Positions 41,681 through 48,079 of a stretch of 48,079 nt of DNA are shown here, one piece after another. The notes under the pieces are model-generated. The model was not told the DNA's origin, did no database searches, and saw nothing but the letters and a program-made list of their open reading frames with translations. Numbering within the stretch: the first letter of the stretch is position 1; each line of letters opens with the position of its first letter. The position numbers and the translations under genes were made by a program. Origin of the DNA: Bacteroidota bacterium (GTDB taxonomy: Bacteria > Bacteroidota > Bacteroidia > Chitinophagales > Chitinophagaceae); the NCBI GenBank assembly GCA_029558715.1, contig JAKQEA010000033.1:1-48079 (forward strand). Direction: 5' to 3'.

Positions 41681-41959
41681 TTATTTTTTAATTGCCGGGC
41701 TGTCTGTACGCCATTTATTCTTCTCTATATACTCATTCAGCTCCATGGTATCTTTATTCCCGGCAGAATCAGTGAGGATGATCAGGGAGTTCACTTCTTT
41801 GAACTGGCTTTCTTTGTTGATCATATTCAGTTCGTTTATGCCATGCAGTATGTGTACCACTTTTATGATCACAAACACCAGCCCGCCAATGGACAAGCCG
41901 GCCACCACGGCTCCGTTACCATAGCGGCGGCGGTATTTATTGGTCGGCTCTTCAGGCAC
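41681..41959 (-). CDS. Small membrane protein with one helix
   Basis: A 92-residue protein with a GTG start at 41959 overlapping the stop region of the MazG-like gene by eight bases. One membrane helix covers about residues 17-40 (VVAGLSIGGLVFVIIKVV). The remaining part is charged and presumably soluble. The overlap suggests an operon with the MazG-like gene. No function is recognised. Confidence 0.55.
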   Translation of the reverse strand: MPEEPTNKYRRRYGNGAVVAGLSIGGLVFVIIKVVHILHGINELNMINKESQFKEVNSLIILTDSAGNKDTMELNEYIEKNKWRTDSPAIKK

Positions 41960-42326
41960 CGGTTGCAGTTACTGGTTGGATAAACTGCTGAAACCCGTAC
42001 TTAGCAGACTTGCTGTTGAAGGTATCAATGATCGCTTCTTCCAGGCTGATGTCAAGCTGTGATGCCAGCAGGTCAAGATAAATGGCGATGCCTCCTATTT
42101 CTTCTTTCAGCATTTCTTTGGTAATGTCTTTGGCAGTGTAACTGCTGCCGCCATCGAGGCCGCCTTTTTCTACCCGTTGCATTTTCTTGATCATGTTGCA
42201 GAGTTCACCCACTTCGCCGGCCAGCGCCGTGGTCCAGTAGGTGAGGGGCTGGTTATCATAACAGTTGAATCCTTCAATGGCCCGCTGTACATTGATAGGT
42301 CTTAGTGCTGCCAGGTCAAGTTTCAT
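41952..42326 (-). CDS. MazG-like nucleotide pyrophosphohydrolase
   Basis: A 124-residue protein. ALAGEVGELCNMIKKMQR and LKEEIGGIAIYLDLLASQL provide the EVGEL and EExxD-type acidic clusters that bind magnesium in MazG-type NTP pyrophosphohydrolases. The protein is one MazG unit, as in small housekeeping members that hydrolyse NTPs or dNTPs. It starts at ATG 42326 and is followed by the overlapping small membrane protein gene. Confidence 0.8.
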   Translation of the reverse strand: MKLDLAALRPINVQRAIEGFNCYDNQPLTYWTTALAGEVGELCNMIKKMQRVEKGGLDGGSSYTAKDITKEMLKEEIGGIAIYLDLLASQLDISLEEAIIDTFNSKSAKYGFQQFIQPVTATGA

Positions 42327-42464
42327 GTAAAGTATTTTATATCGTTATGGGCAATGCTGTTGCTAAGATAACAAAGCTGATTGTTTATAGTACGGTAACA
42401 CTGTGTTCATGTTCAGTTAATACGGATATGGTTAGTTGCAGGCCCTTAACTAAAAAGCACAGAC

Positions 42465-43958
42465 ATGAAACTAAAACAACTGTTACCGCTGGCGGCCATC
42501 GTGGCGCTGGCATCCTGTAATCCACACGACCTGCCCAACCCGCATGAAGACCCTTCCACATTTACAGAGATCAGCAGTACGGTGATCGGTGCCGAAGGCG
42601 CTGCCGAAATTTCTGCCTTTGATCCGCAAACAAAAAAATTGTTTGTAGTAACCAATACGGGTGTTACACAAATTGATATCCTTGATCTGTCCAATCCTGC
42701 CGCTCCTGTACCTGCCGGTTTTATCGACATCAGTCCTTATGGTGGTGGTGTAAACAGTGTAGCCGTATATAATGGCAAACTGGCTGCTGCCGTGGAAGGT
42801 TTCAATAAAACGGATGATGGTAAGGTAGTGGTATTCAAAACTACTGATTACGCTGTAGTAAAACAGGTAACCGTGGGTGTACTGCCTGATATGGTTACAT
42901 ACACTTATGATGGAAAATATATACTCACGGCCAATGAAGGGGAGCCGAACGCAGATTATTCTTATGATCCCGTTGGTTCGGTTTCTATTATTGCCGTTAA
43001 TCAGAACTATTCGGCTACTACGCTTGATTTCAGTTCTTTTGCCGGCCAGGTGAATACACTGAAAGCAAAAGGTCTTCGTTTGTTTGGTCCCGGCGCCAGC
43101 TTTGCACAGGATATGGAGCCGGAGTATGTAGCCGTTTCCAAAAATTCAACTACTGCATGGGTAACCCTGCAGGAAAACAATGCTATTACTGAAATAAATA
43201 TTCCTGCACGGAGGATCACTAAAATAATGCCGCTGGGTTTTAAAGATTATAACATTACTAAGAATGCGATTGACGGAAGCGACAGGGATGGTGGCATCAT
43301 TCAGAAGAACTGGCCGGTAAAAGGTATGTACCTGCCAGATGCAATTGCCGTGGTGGAAGACAAGGGCATTCCTTTCCTCTTTACTGCCAATGAAGGTGAC
43401 GCAAGAGAATATACCGGCTTCCTGGAAGAACAAAGAGTGAAAGATGTGGTGCTGGATGAAACGGCTTTTCCCAATGGCGCTGTAATAAGAACAGATGCCA
43501 ATGCAGGCCGTTTAAAGATCACCAATACGATGGGCGATACCAATAATGATGGTGATTATGATGTGTTATATTCTTTTGGCGCCAGGTCCTTCTCTGTATG
43601 GAATGGTAATAATGGCCAGCAGTTATTCGACAGTGATAATGAACTGGAAGATAAATGTATTGCCGCCGGTTATTATGATGATACACGCAGTGATGATAAA
43701 GGTGTAGAGCCCGAAGGTGTAACGCTGGGTTATGTGGGCAATAAGGCCATTGCGTTTGTAGGGATGGAACGTTCCAATGCCGTGGCAATATATAATATCA
43801 ACAATCCTGCACAACCTTCTTTTATCAAATTGTTGCGCACCGGTATCGGCCCCGAAGGTTTATTGTTTATTCCTGCTAAAGACAGTCCTTCAGGTAAAAG
43901 CCTGCTGGTGGTAAGCAGTGAAGTAGATGGTACAGTAAAGATCTACCAGACCAACTGA
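42465..43958 (+). CDS. Choice-of-anchor I family lipoprotein (beta-propeller)
   Basis: A 497-residue lipoprotein with lipobox LASC (Cys at about 18). Many repeated strands indicate a beta-propeller: AEISAFDPQTKKLFVVTNTG, YTYDGKYILTANEGEPN, EPEYVAVSKNSTTAWVTLQE and PEGLLFIPAKDS. LTANEGEPNADY and FTANEGDAREYTG carry acidic residues fitting metal sites of alkaline-phosphatase-like esterases. The choice-of-anchor I family includes proteins tied to the cell surface by different means. It ends at a strong hairpin. Function beyond surface display is unknown. Confidence 0.85.
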   Translation: MKLKQLLPLAAIVALASCNPHDLPNPHEDPSTFTEISSTVIGAEGAAEISAFDPQTKKLFVVTNTGVTQIDILDLSNPAAPVPAGFIDISPYGGGVNSVAVYNGKLAAAVEGFNKTDDGKVVVFKTTDYAVVKQVTVGVLPDMVTYTYDGKYILTANEGEPNADYSYDPVGSVSIIAVNQNYSATTLDFSSFAGQVNTLKAKGLRLFGPGASFAQDMEPEYVAVSKNSTTAWVTLQENNAITEINIPARRITKIMPLGFKDYNITKNAIDGSDRDGGIIQKNWPVKGMYLPDAIAVVEDKGIPFLFTANEGDAREYTGFLEEQRVKDVVLDETAFPNGAVIRTDANAGRLKITNTMGDTNNDGDYDVLYSFGARSFSVWNGNNGQQLFDSDNELEDKCIAAGYYDDTRSDDKGVEPEGVTLGYVGNKAIAFVGMERSNAVAIYNINNPAQPSFIKLLRTGIGPEGLLFIPAKDSPSGKSLLVVSSEVDGTVKIYQTN

Positions 43959-43976
43959 TCGTATCAGAATAAAAAA

Positions 43977-44006
43977 AAACCTCACGGCTTACGGGCCGTG
44001 AGGTTT
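43977..44006. terminator. Bidirectional terminator
   Basis: AAACCTCACGGC (43977-43988) pairs with GCCGTGAGGTTT (43995-44006), giving 12 bp around TTACGG. It lies between the convergent lipoprotein and barrel genes, with an A-run on one side and T-rich sequence on the other. Confidence 0.9.
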
Positions 44007-44028
44007 ACCTTTTGTCGCCAATGTCCTG

Positions 44029-44712
44029 CTAGAATTTGATTCCAATTCCGCCTGTGAGATTGAGTACGGAAATTTTTTGTTTGACCTTATCCAGCTCATA
44101 TCCTTCATTGTCTTCCAGCTGGAATTCTGGTTTCATATACATGTAATCTACATTGGTAAAGATGAACATGTTCTTACCTGTACCTATACGCAGGTCCAGG
44201 CCGCCTTGCAGTACCGGTGCAAAGTTCCATTCTGCTTTCACCATTGTTTCTCCTTCGTAGCTGATCTTTGGTGTTTTGGCATTAGCCACGCCACCCATCA
44301 GGCGCAGGTCGGTCATGATGTTTTTGCCTAAATCGAAAGTGAGCATTGGGCCGGCAGTAATGCCATATAATTTCCAGTTATCCATGGACAGGTTGATGAG
44401 TTCACCGTTACGTTCTCCGACAGTGAAATCAAATGTTTCATCCGTCGCATTATACTGGTTGAAAAAAACAGCCGCTCCAATACCGGCATTTTTATGAAAC
44501 TGGTAGCCGTAATTCAGATCAATAGTAAATCCTGTTTTGGCAAAACCAGCTTCTTCATTATCGATGTTGTTGTCTTTAAAGTCCCCCATAGGAAAAGAAG
44601 GCCCTGCATGGAAAGCAAGTGTAGATTTCATTATCCCCGTCTGCTTACTTCCCTGGGCCAGCATTGCTCCGCTAACCAGCAGAACAAGCGTCAACAAGAG
44701 AAGTTTTTTCAT
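44029..44712 (-). CDS. Outer-membrane beta-barrel protein
   Basis: A 227-residue exported protein. The signal peptide MKKLLLLTLVLLVSGAMLAQ is followed by a barrel with alternating strands, such as TLAFHAGPSFPMGDF, GFTIDLNYGYQFHKNAGIGAAVFFNQ and ending VLNLTGGIGIKF with terminal Phe, the usual outer-membrane signature. This size fits an eight-stranded porin-like protein. The ATG at 44712 is chosen because it gives the signal peptide. Function is unknown. Confidence 0.8.
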   Translation of the reverse strand: MKKLLLLTLVLLVSGAMLAQGSKQTGIMKSTLAFHAGPSFPMGDFKDNNIDNEEAGFAKTGFTIDLNYGYQFHKNAGIGAAVFFNQYNATDETFDFTVGERNGELINLSMDNWKLYGITAGPMLTFDLGKNIMTDLRLMGGVANAKTPKISYEGETMVKAEWNFAPVLQGGLDLRIGTGKNMFIFTNVDYMYMKPEFQLEDNEGYELDKVKQKISVLNLTGGIGIKF

Positions 44713-44805
44713 ATCACTGTTTTTAAGTGTAACCATTCTTCACTTTTATCTCCATCACGGGAACAATATAATTTATGAACCGGTTGATAACAATGATCAG
44801 GTAAT

Positions 44806-44828
44806 ATGATACTGATGACAAGTATCAT
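44806..44828. promoter_or_regulatory. Inverted repeat upstream of the alcohol dehydrogenase gene
   Basis: ATGATACT (44806-44813) and AGTATCAT (44821-44828) are exact reverse complements separated by seven bases. The site is about 180 nt upstream of the dehydrogenase and about 95 nt upstream of the barrel gene, so it could serve either gene. It could be a regulator's operator; no regulator is nearby. Confidence 0.35.
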
Positions 44829-45005
44829 TGTTTTCGGGCATGCAATGATGTTATCTTTATCATTTATGCTCTGTAATTCTATTTTCCGGGGCTGTTTTTA
44901 AAAAGATATGTTTCTCTTTTAATAATTTTTTCATACCCTTTTCTTTTATTTAAACTTTTGGGATACTTTATTGTATTATATTCACCAATAAAAAATTAAT
45001 TCATT

Positions 45006-46049
45006 ATGCCAGCTACCAAAGCCTACGCCGCACATAATGCTACTACTCCTCTTGAACCATGGACGCTAGACCGCAGAGACCCGAAGCCTCATGATGTGGC
45101 TATGGAAATACTGTATTGCGGCGTCTGTCACAGTGATCTTCACTTTGCCCGCAATGAATGGGGAATGACCGTATTCCCGGTGGTGCCCGGTCATGAGATA
45201 GTGGGCCGTGTGACGGCAGTGGGTGATCATGTAAAAAAATTTAAGGTCGGCGACCTCGCCGGTATCGGTTGCCTGGTAGATAGTTGCCGTGAATGTGATA
45301 ACTGTAAAGATGGCCTTGAACAGTACTGTTCCGGCGGAGCCGTATTCAGTTACAATGGTTATGAAAAAGACGGCAGCGGCATTACTTATGGCGGTTACAG
45401 CAAAGCTATCGTTGCTCATGAAGATTTTGTACTGCATATTTCTGACAAACTCGATCTTGCTGCTACAGCTCCTTTACTTTGTGCAGGTATTACTACCTAT
45501 TCACCATTGCGTCACTGGAAAGTAGGCAAGGGTATGAAAGTAGGCATACTTGGTTTGGGTGGTTTGGGGCATATGGGTGTAAAGTTTGCTGTTAGTATGG
45601 GAGCAGAAGTAACCATGCTGAGTCATTCTCCTTCAAAAGAAGCAGATGCAAAAAGACTGGGGGCACATAAATTCATCCTCACCAGTAATGAAGAGCAGGC
45701 AAAAAGTGTAACCGGCTATTTTGATTTTATACTTGATACTGTGTCTGCACCGCATGATTATAATTTTTACCTTGGTATGCTTCGTACCAATGGAGTAATG
45801 GTATGTGTAGGTGTGCCCCCGGAACCCGCACCCTTACATCCCATGAGTCTCATCTTTGGACGTAAAAGCCTGGGAGGTTCACTTATCGGTGGTTTGCCGG
45901 AAACACAGGAGATGCTGGATTATTGCGCCGAACATAATATTGTAAGTGATATTGAAATGATCCGCATGGACCAGATCAATGAAGCGTATGAGCGGCTCTT
46001 GAAGAGTGATGTGAAATACCGGTTTGTGATTGATATGGCAAGTTTGTAG
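45006..46049 (+). CDS. Zinc-dependent alcohol dehydrogenase (YahK/CAD-like)
   Basis: A 347-residue NAD(P)-dependent dehydrogenase. The catalytic zinc site is CGVCHSDLHFARNEWG with PGHEIVGRV, the structural zinc site is CRECDNCKDGLEQYC, and the nucleotide-binding fold starts VGILGLGGLGHMGVKFA. The arrangement is that of the cinnamyl-alcohol-dehydrogenase branch, which reduces a range of aldehydes with NADPH. The gene is alone and ends at a terminator. Substrate is not predicted. Confidence 0.95.
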   Translation: MPATKAYAAHNATTPLEPWTLDRRDPKPHDVAMEILYCGVCHSDLHFARNEWGMTVFPVVPGHEIVGRVTAVGDHVKKFKVGDLAGIGCLVDSCRECDNCKDGLEQYCSGGAVFSYNGYEKDGSGITYGGYSKAIVAHEDFVLHISDKLDLAATAPLLCAGITTYSPLRHWKVGKGMKVGILGLGGLGHMGVKFAVSMGAEVTMLSHSPSKEADAKRLGAHKFILTSNEEQAKSVTGYFDFILDTVSAPHDYNFYLGMLRTNGVMVCVGVPPEPAPLHPMSLIFGRKSLGGSLIGGLPETQEMLDYCAEHNIVSDIEMIRMDQINEAYERLLKSDVKYRFVIDMASL

Positions 46050-46086
46050 TATGTGATGCGGTAAACAGGATGTTAATTTATATTAT

Positions 46087-46113
46087 AGCGGTCTTTTTAA
46101 GGCCGCTTTTTTT
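46087..46113 (+). terminator. Terminator of the alcohol dehydrogenase gene
   Basis: AGCGGTC (46087-46093) pairs with GGCCGCT (46101-46107), with one T-G pair, followed by seven T residues. Confidence 0.85.
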
Positions 46114-46161
46114 ATTTTACTCCGTAAATTACTTTTCCAATCATAGCGCCATTCAATTTTT

Positions 46162-46752
46162 GTGAAGCCACTGCTCCTGCTATATTGTTTTCTTATTACG
46201 ATCTGTTGCCGGGCACAGCAGCAATATACTGTTGCACAATTAAAGGATGGAAAGTTCAAAGAAGATAGCAGTCATATATACACCCTGCCGTTTGAAACAG
46301 GTAAAAAAGTTTTTTTGGTACAGGGATACGAAAGTATGTTCAGCCATAAGGGTTCCAAAGCTCTTGACTTTAAAGTAAAGACAGGCACAAAGGTATGTGC
46401 AGCAAGGGGCGGGGTGATAACTGCTGTCCGGAAAAATTCAGATGCTGGTGGTTTAAAACAAGCTAATCTTTCTGATGGCAATTATGTCTTCATCAAACAT
46501 GCTGATGGTTCCGAGGCCAACTACTGGCATTTTCAAAAAGACAGTGTGTTTGTATCGGTGGGTGATACAGTAATAACAGGACAACTTATTGGCAAAAGCG
46601 GTAATACAGGTTACTCGGCTTTTCCTCATTTGCATTTTGAAGTAAGAGGATATGATGCCAATGGCAATTATACCGACCTGCCCACCCGCTTCTATACTCA
46701 GCAGGGTGTTATTTATCTGCGGCCCGGAAAATTTTACCGCACCCGCCGTTGA
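46162..46752 (+). CDS. M23-family metallopeptidase (LytM-like)
   Basis: A 196-residue exported protein using a GTG start at 46162, needed for the signal peptide MKPLLLLYCFLITICCRAQ. The M23 zinc motif appears as SHKGSKALDFKV (H and D) and later FPHLHFEVRGYD (HLH). Such enzymes cut peptide cross-bridges in peptidoglycan. The distances between ligands are typical. It is followed by the SRPBCC gene on the same strand after 61 nt. Confidence 0.85.
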   Translation: MKPLLLLYCFLITICCRAQQQYTVAQLKDGKFKEDSSHIYTLPFETGKKVFLVQGYESMFSHKGSKALDFKVKTGTKVCAARGGVITAVRKNSDAGGLKQANLSDGNYVFIKHADGSEANYWHFQKDSVFVSVGDTVITGQLIGKSGNTGYSAFPHLHFEVRGYDANGNYTDLPTRFYTQQGVIYLRPGKFYRTRR

Positions 46753-46813
46753 CATATAAATCATTGTCAGGCCCACCCTAATTCGCTACCTTACTGGTTC
46801 AAATAAGTTTGCC

Positions 46814-47338
46814 ATGATCATTATCTATATACTCGCCGGTCTTATCGCCGGTTTGCTGATCGCTGCTGCATTAATGCCTAAGATCTACAATGTAGAAAAA
46901 ACGATCGTTATCAGCCGCCCTGTTGCTGATGTGATGAACCGCATCAGCGATATGAACTATTACAGTCAATGGAATCCCTGGCAGCAAAGTGATCCCACAG
47001 CCAAAAGTACCATCACCGGCATAGCAGCCACACCGGGACATAAATATGCATGGACAGGAAAGAAAGTAGGAGTGGGCAGTTTAACCCTGCAACGCATAGA
47101 TGATAAACATATTCATTTTGAACTGGAGTTTGTAAAACCATGGAAGAGTAAAGCAAAGGATAACTGGATGTTTGAACCATGGGGAGATGGGAGTGAAACA
47201 AAAATAACCTGGCAAAACAGTGGCGATCTGCCCTGGCCGATGGCCAGGCTGATGGGACCCCTGATCAATAAAAACCTGCATCACCAGTTTGAACAGGGAT
47301 TGAATAACCTGAAGAAGATGGTGGAAGCTATCAGTTAA
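46814..47338 (+). CDS. SRPBCC-family protein with N-terminal membrane anchor
   Basis: A 174-residue protein. A single membrane helix (about 3-20) is followed by a SRPBCC (START/Bet v1-like) domain: VEKTIVISRPVADVMNRISDM, YYSQWNPW, and FEPWGDGSETKITWQNSGD near the end. These domains have a deep hydrophobic cavity for lipids or small molecules. No partner is obvious. Confidence 0.8.
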   Translation: MIIIYILAGLIAGLLIAAALMPKIYNVEKTIVISRPVADVMNRISDMNYYSQWNPWQQSDPTAKSTITGIAATPGHKYAWTGKKVGVGSLTLQRIDDKHIHFELEFVKPWKSKAKDNWMFEPWGDGSETKITWQNSGDLPWPMARLMGPLINKNLHHQFEQGLNNLKKMVEAIS

Positions 47339-47369
47339 CCCGTTTATTTGTTAACCAAGGCTATTGTGT

Positions 47370-47729
47370 TTAAATCGATTCCAGGTTTGTCCTTGTTTTC
47401 TCATTGATAATATTTCCTGTATTTATTGTAGAAGCCGGTTCAAACAGCATGATCTCTACTTCTTCTTTTGCCACCGGTTTATGCTCTGTTCCCCGCGGCA
47501 TAATGATAAACTCTCCTTCGTTAACAGTAATGATCTTCTCCCGCATATGCATGTCAAAGCTGCCTTTCACTACATAAAACAACTCATCCTCATTATCATG
47601 ATGATGCCACACAAACTCTCCTTTGAATTTTACCAGTTTTACCATCTGACCATTTAATTCACCTGCAATGCGGGGATTAAAATAATCACTGAAGCCGGAC
47701 AATTTTTCTGCAAGGTTTACTTTATCCAT
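47370..47729 (-). CDS. Cupin-domain protein
   Basis: A 119-residue single cupin. The metal motif is FVWHHHDNEDELFYVVKG (H, H and E), with the second part FIIMPRGTEHKPVAKEE (His). Family members bind metal and catalyse varied reactions or act as sugar-binding proteins. The start is the ATG at 47729. It overlaps no neighbour; the purT stop codon is about 10 nt upstream, so the two may be co-transcribed. Confidence 0.85.
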   Translation of the reverse strand: MDKVNLAEKLSGFSDYFNPRIAGELNGQMVKLVKFKGEFVWHHHDNEDELFYVVKGSFDMHMREKIITVNEGEFIIMPRGTEHKPVAKEEVEIMLFEPASTINTGNIINEKTRTNLESI

Positions 47730-47739
47730 ATAATAACAG

Positions 47740-48079
47740 TTATTGAACCGTGATTTGATCAGCGGCATTCTTTGCTTTTTTACGCAATTCATTTACCTCA
47801 GCATCCGCTGCATCATATACCAATGCCACCGCCATTCTACGGTAAGGTCTTGTTGTTGGTTTGCCAAATATGCGGACATCTGTATTCTTTTGCGCCAATG
47901 CTTTTTCAACACCTGTTATAGAAAACTGATCTGCTGTTTTATTTGCCAGCACTACGGCGCTGGCACCGGCCCTTTCTAATTTAATTTCAGGAATGGGTAA
48001 GCCGAGAATAGTTCTGGCATGTAATTCAAATTCTGACAAGTTTTGTGTTCCCGCCAGTGTCACCATGCCTGTATCATGC
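47740..48079 (-). CDS. purT: Formate-dependent GAR transformylase, C-terminal part
   Basis: The 3' end of purT, running off the window's right edge. The frame remains open to the edge and reads HDTGMVTLAGTQNLSEFELH, then GLPIPEI, and RPYRRMAVALVYD, all of which match PurT's C-terminal part of the ATP-grasp enzyme. PurT makes formyl-GAR from GAR, formate and ATP in purine synthesis. The rest of the gene, including the ATP-grasp core, is outside the window. Confidence 0.9.
   Translation of the reverse strand, partial: HDTGMVTLAGTQNLSEFELHARTILGLPIPEIKLERAGASAVVLANKTADQFSITGVEKALAQKNTDVRIFGKPTTRPYRRMAVALVYDAADAEVNELRKKAKNAADQITVQ

Overview
The window looks like a chromosomal segment of a Bacteroidota bacterium, most likely family Chitinophagaceae. 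The evidence is the gene content: a DUF5777-type barrel, a choice-of-anchor I lipoprotein, OmpA lipoproteins, 7TM-AraC and MORN/TonB proteins, and a GTP-type PEP carboxykinase. In addition, start codons usually lack Shine-Dalgarno sequences and there is at least one good TAnnTTTG-type promoter. No rRNA, tRNA, CRISPR array or insertion sequence was found.

Region 1 (1-24 kb) is ordinary chromosome. In order it holds: a Fur-family regulator with a SCO1-like protein, and a divergent MerC-like membrane protein with a palindromic operator; a GH25 lysozyme; a UvrD/PcrA helicase; a large helical protein of unknown function; a candidate small RNA beside a one-domain asparaginase; a 7TM-AraC regulator; a truncated DUF5777 barrel abutting a membrane protein/cytochrome c pair; an OmpA lipoprotein; a Tet-type MFS pump; pckG; a YidE/AspT-type transporter; an ArsC-like protein; cmoA with a methyltransferase-like membrane protein; an Nfu Fe-S protein; a saccharopine-dehydrogenase-like protein; a lipoprotein; and an RDD protein.

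Region 2 (24-39.3 kb) is an accessory, defence-type island. It begins with an AbiEi-Fic fusion preceded by three 24-bp repeats. A frameshifted and truncated RhuM remnant follows, then surface proteins (a damaged FN3 gene, OmpA, MORN-TonB), then an intact RhuM-Fic paralogue. The main element is a tightly packed leftward operon: XRE regulator, DNA cytosine-5 methyltransferase, double GHKL ATPase (MORC/MutL-like head plus histidine-kinase-like tail), REC protein with an unknown C-terminal domain, second GHKL ATPase, and two unknown proteins. A Vsr endonuclease gene lies just upstream. Genes in the operon touch or overlap, so they are probably made together. The likely theme is methylation-based self/non-self discrimination coupled to ATPase and phosphorelay-like signalling. 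The REC link and the two last proteins are the least familiar part, and I regard this as the best candidate for a poorly described system.

Region 3 (39.3-48.1 kb) returns to ordinary chromosome: a DUF4177-like protein, a coupled PAS/metallo-beta-lactamase pair, DinB, MazG-like and choice-of-anchor I proteins, an outer-membrane barrel, a zinc alcohol dehydrogenase, an M23 peptidase, SRPBCC and cupin proteins, and the 3' end of purT running off the right edge.

Functions are read from motifs and family resemblance by eye. No database or structure search was run.
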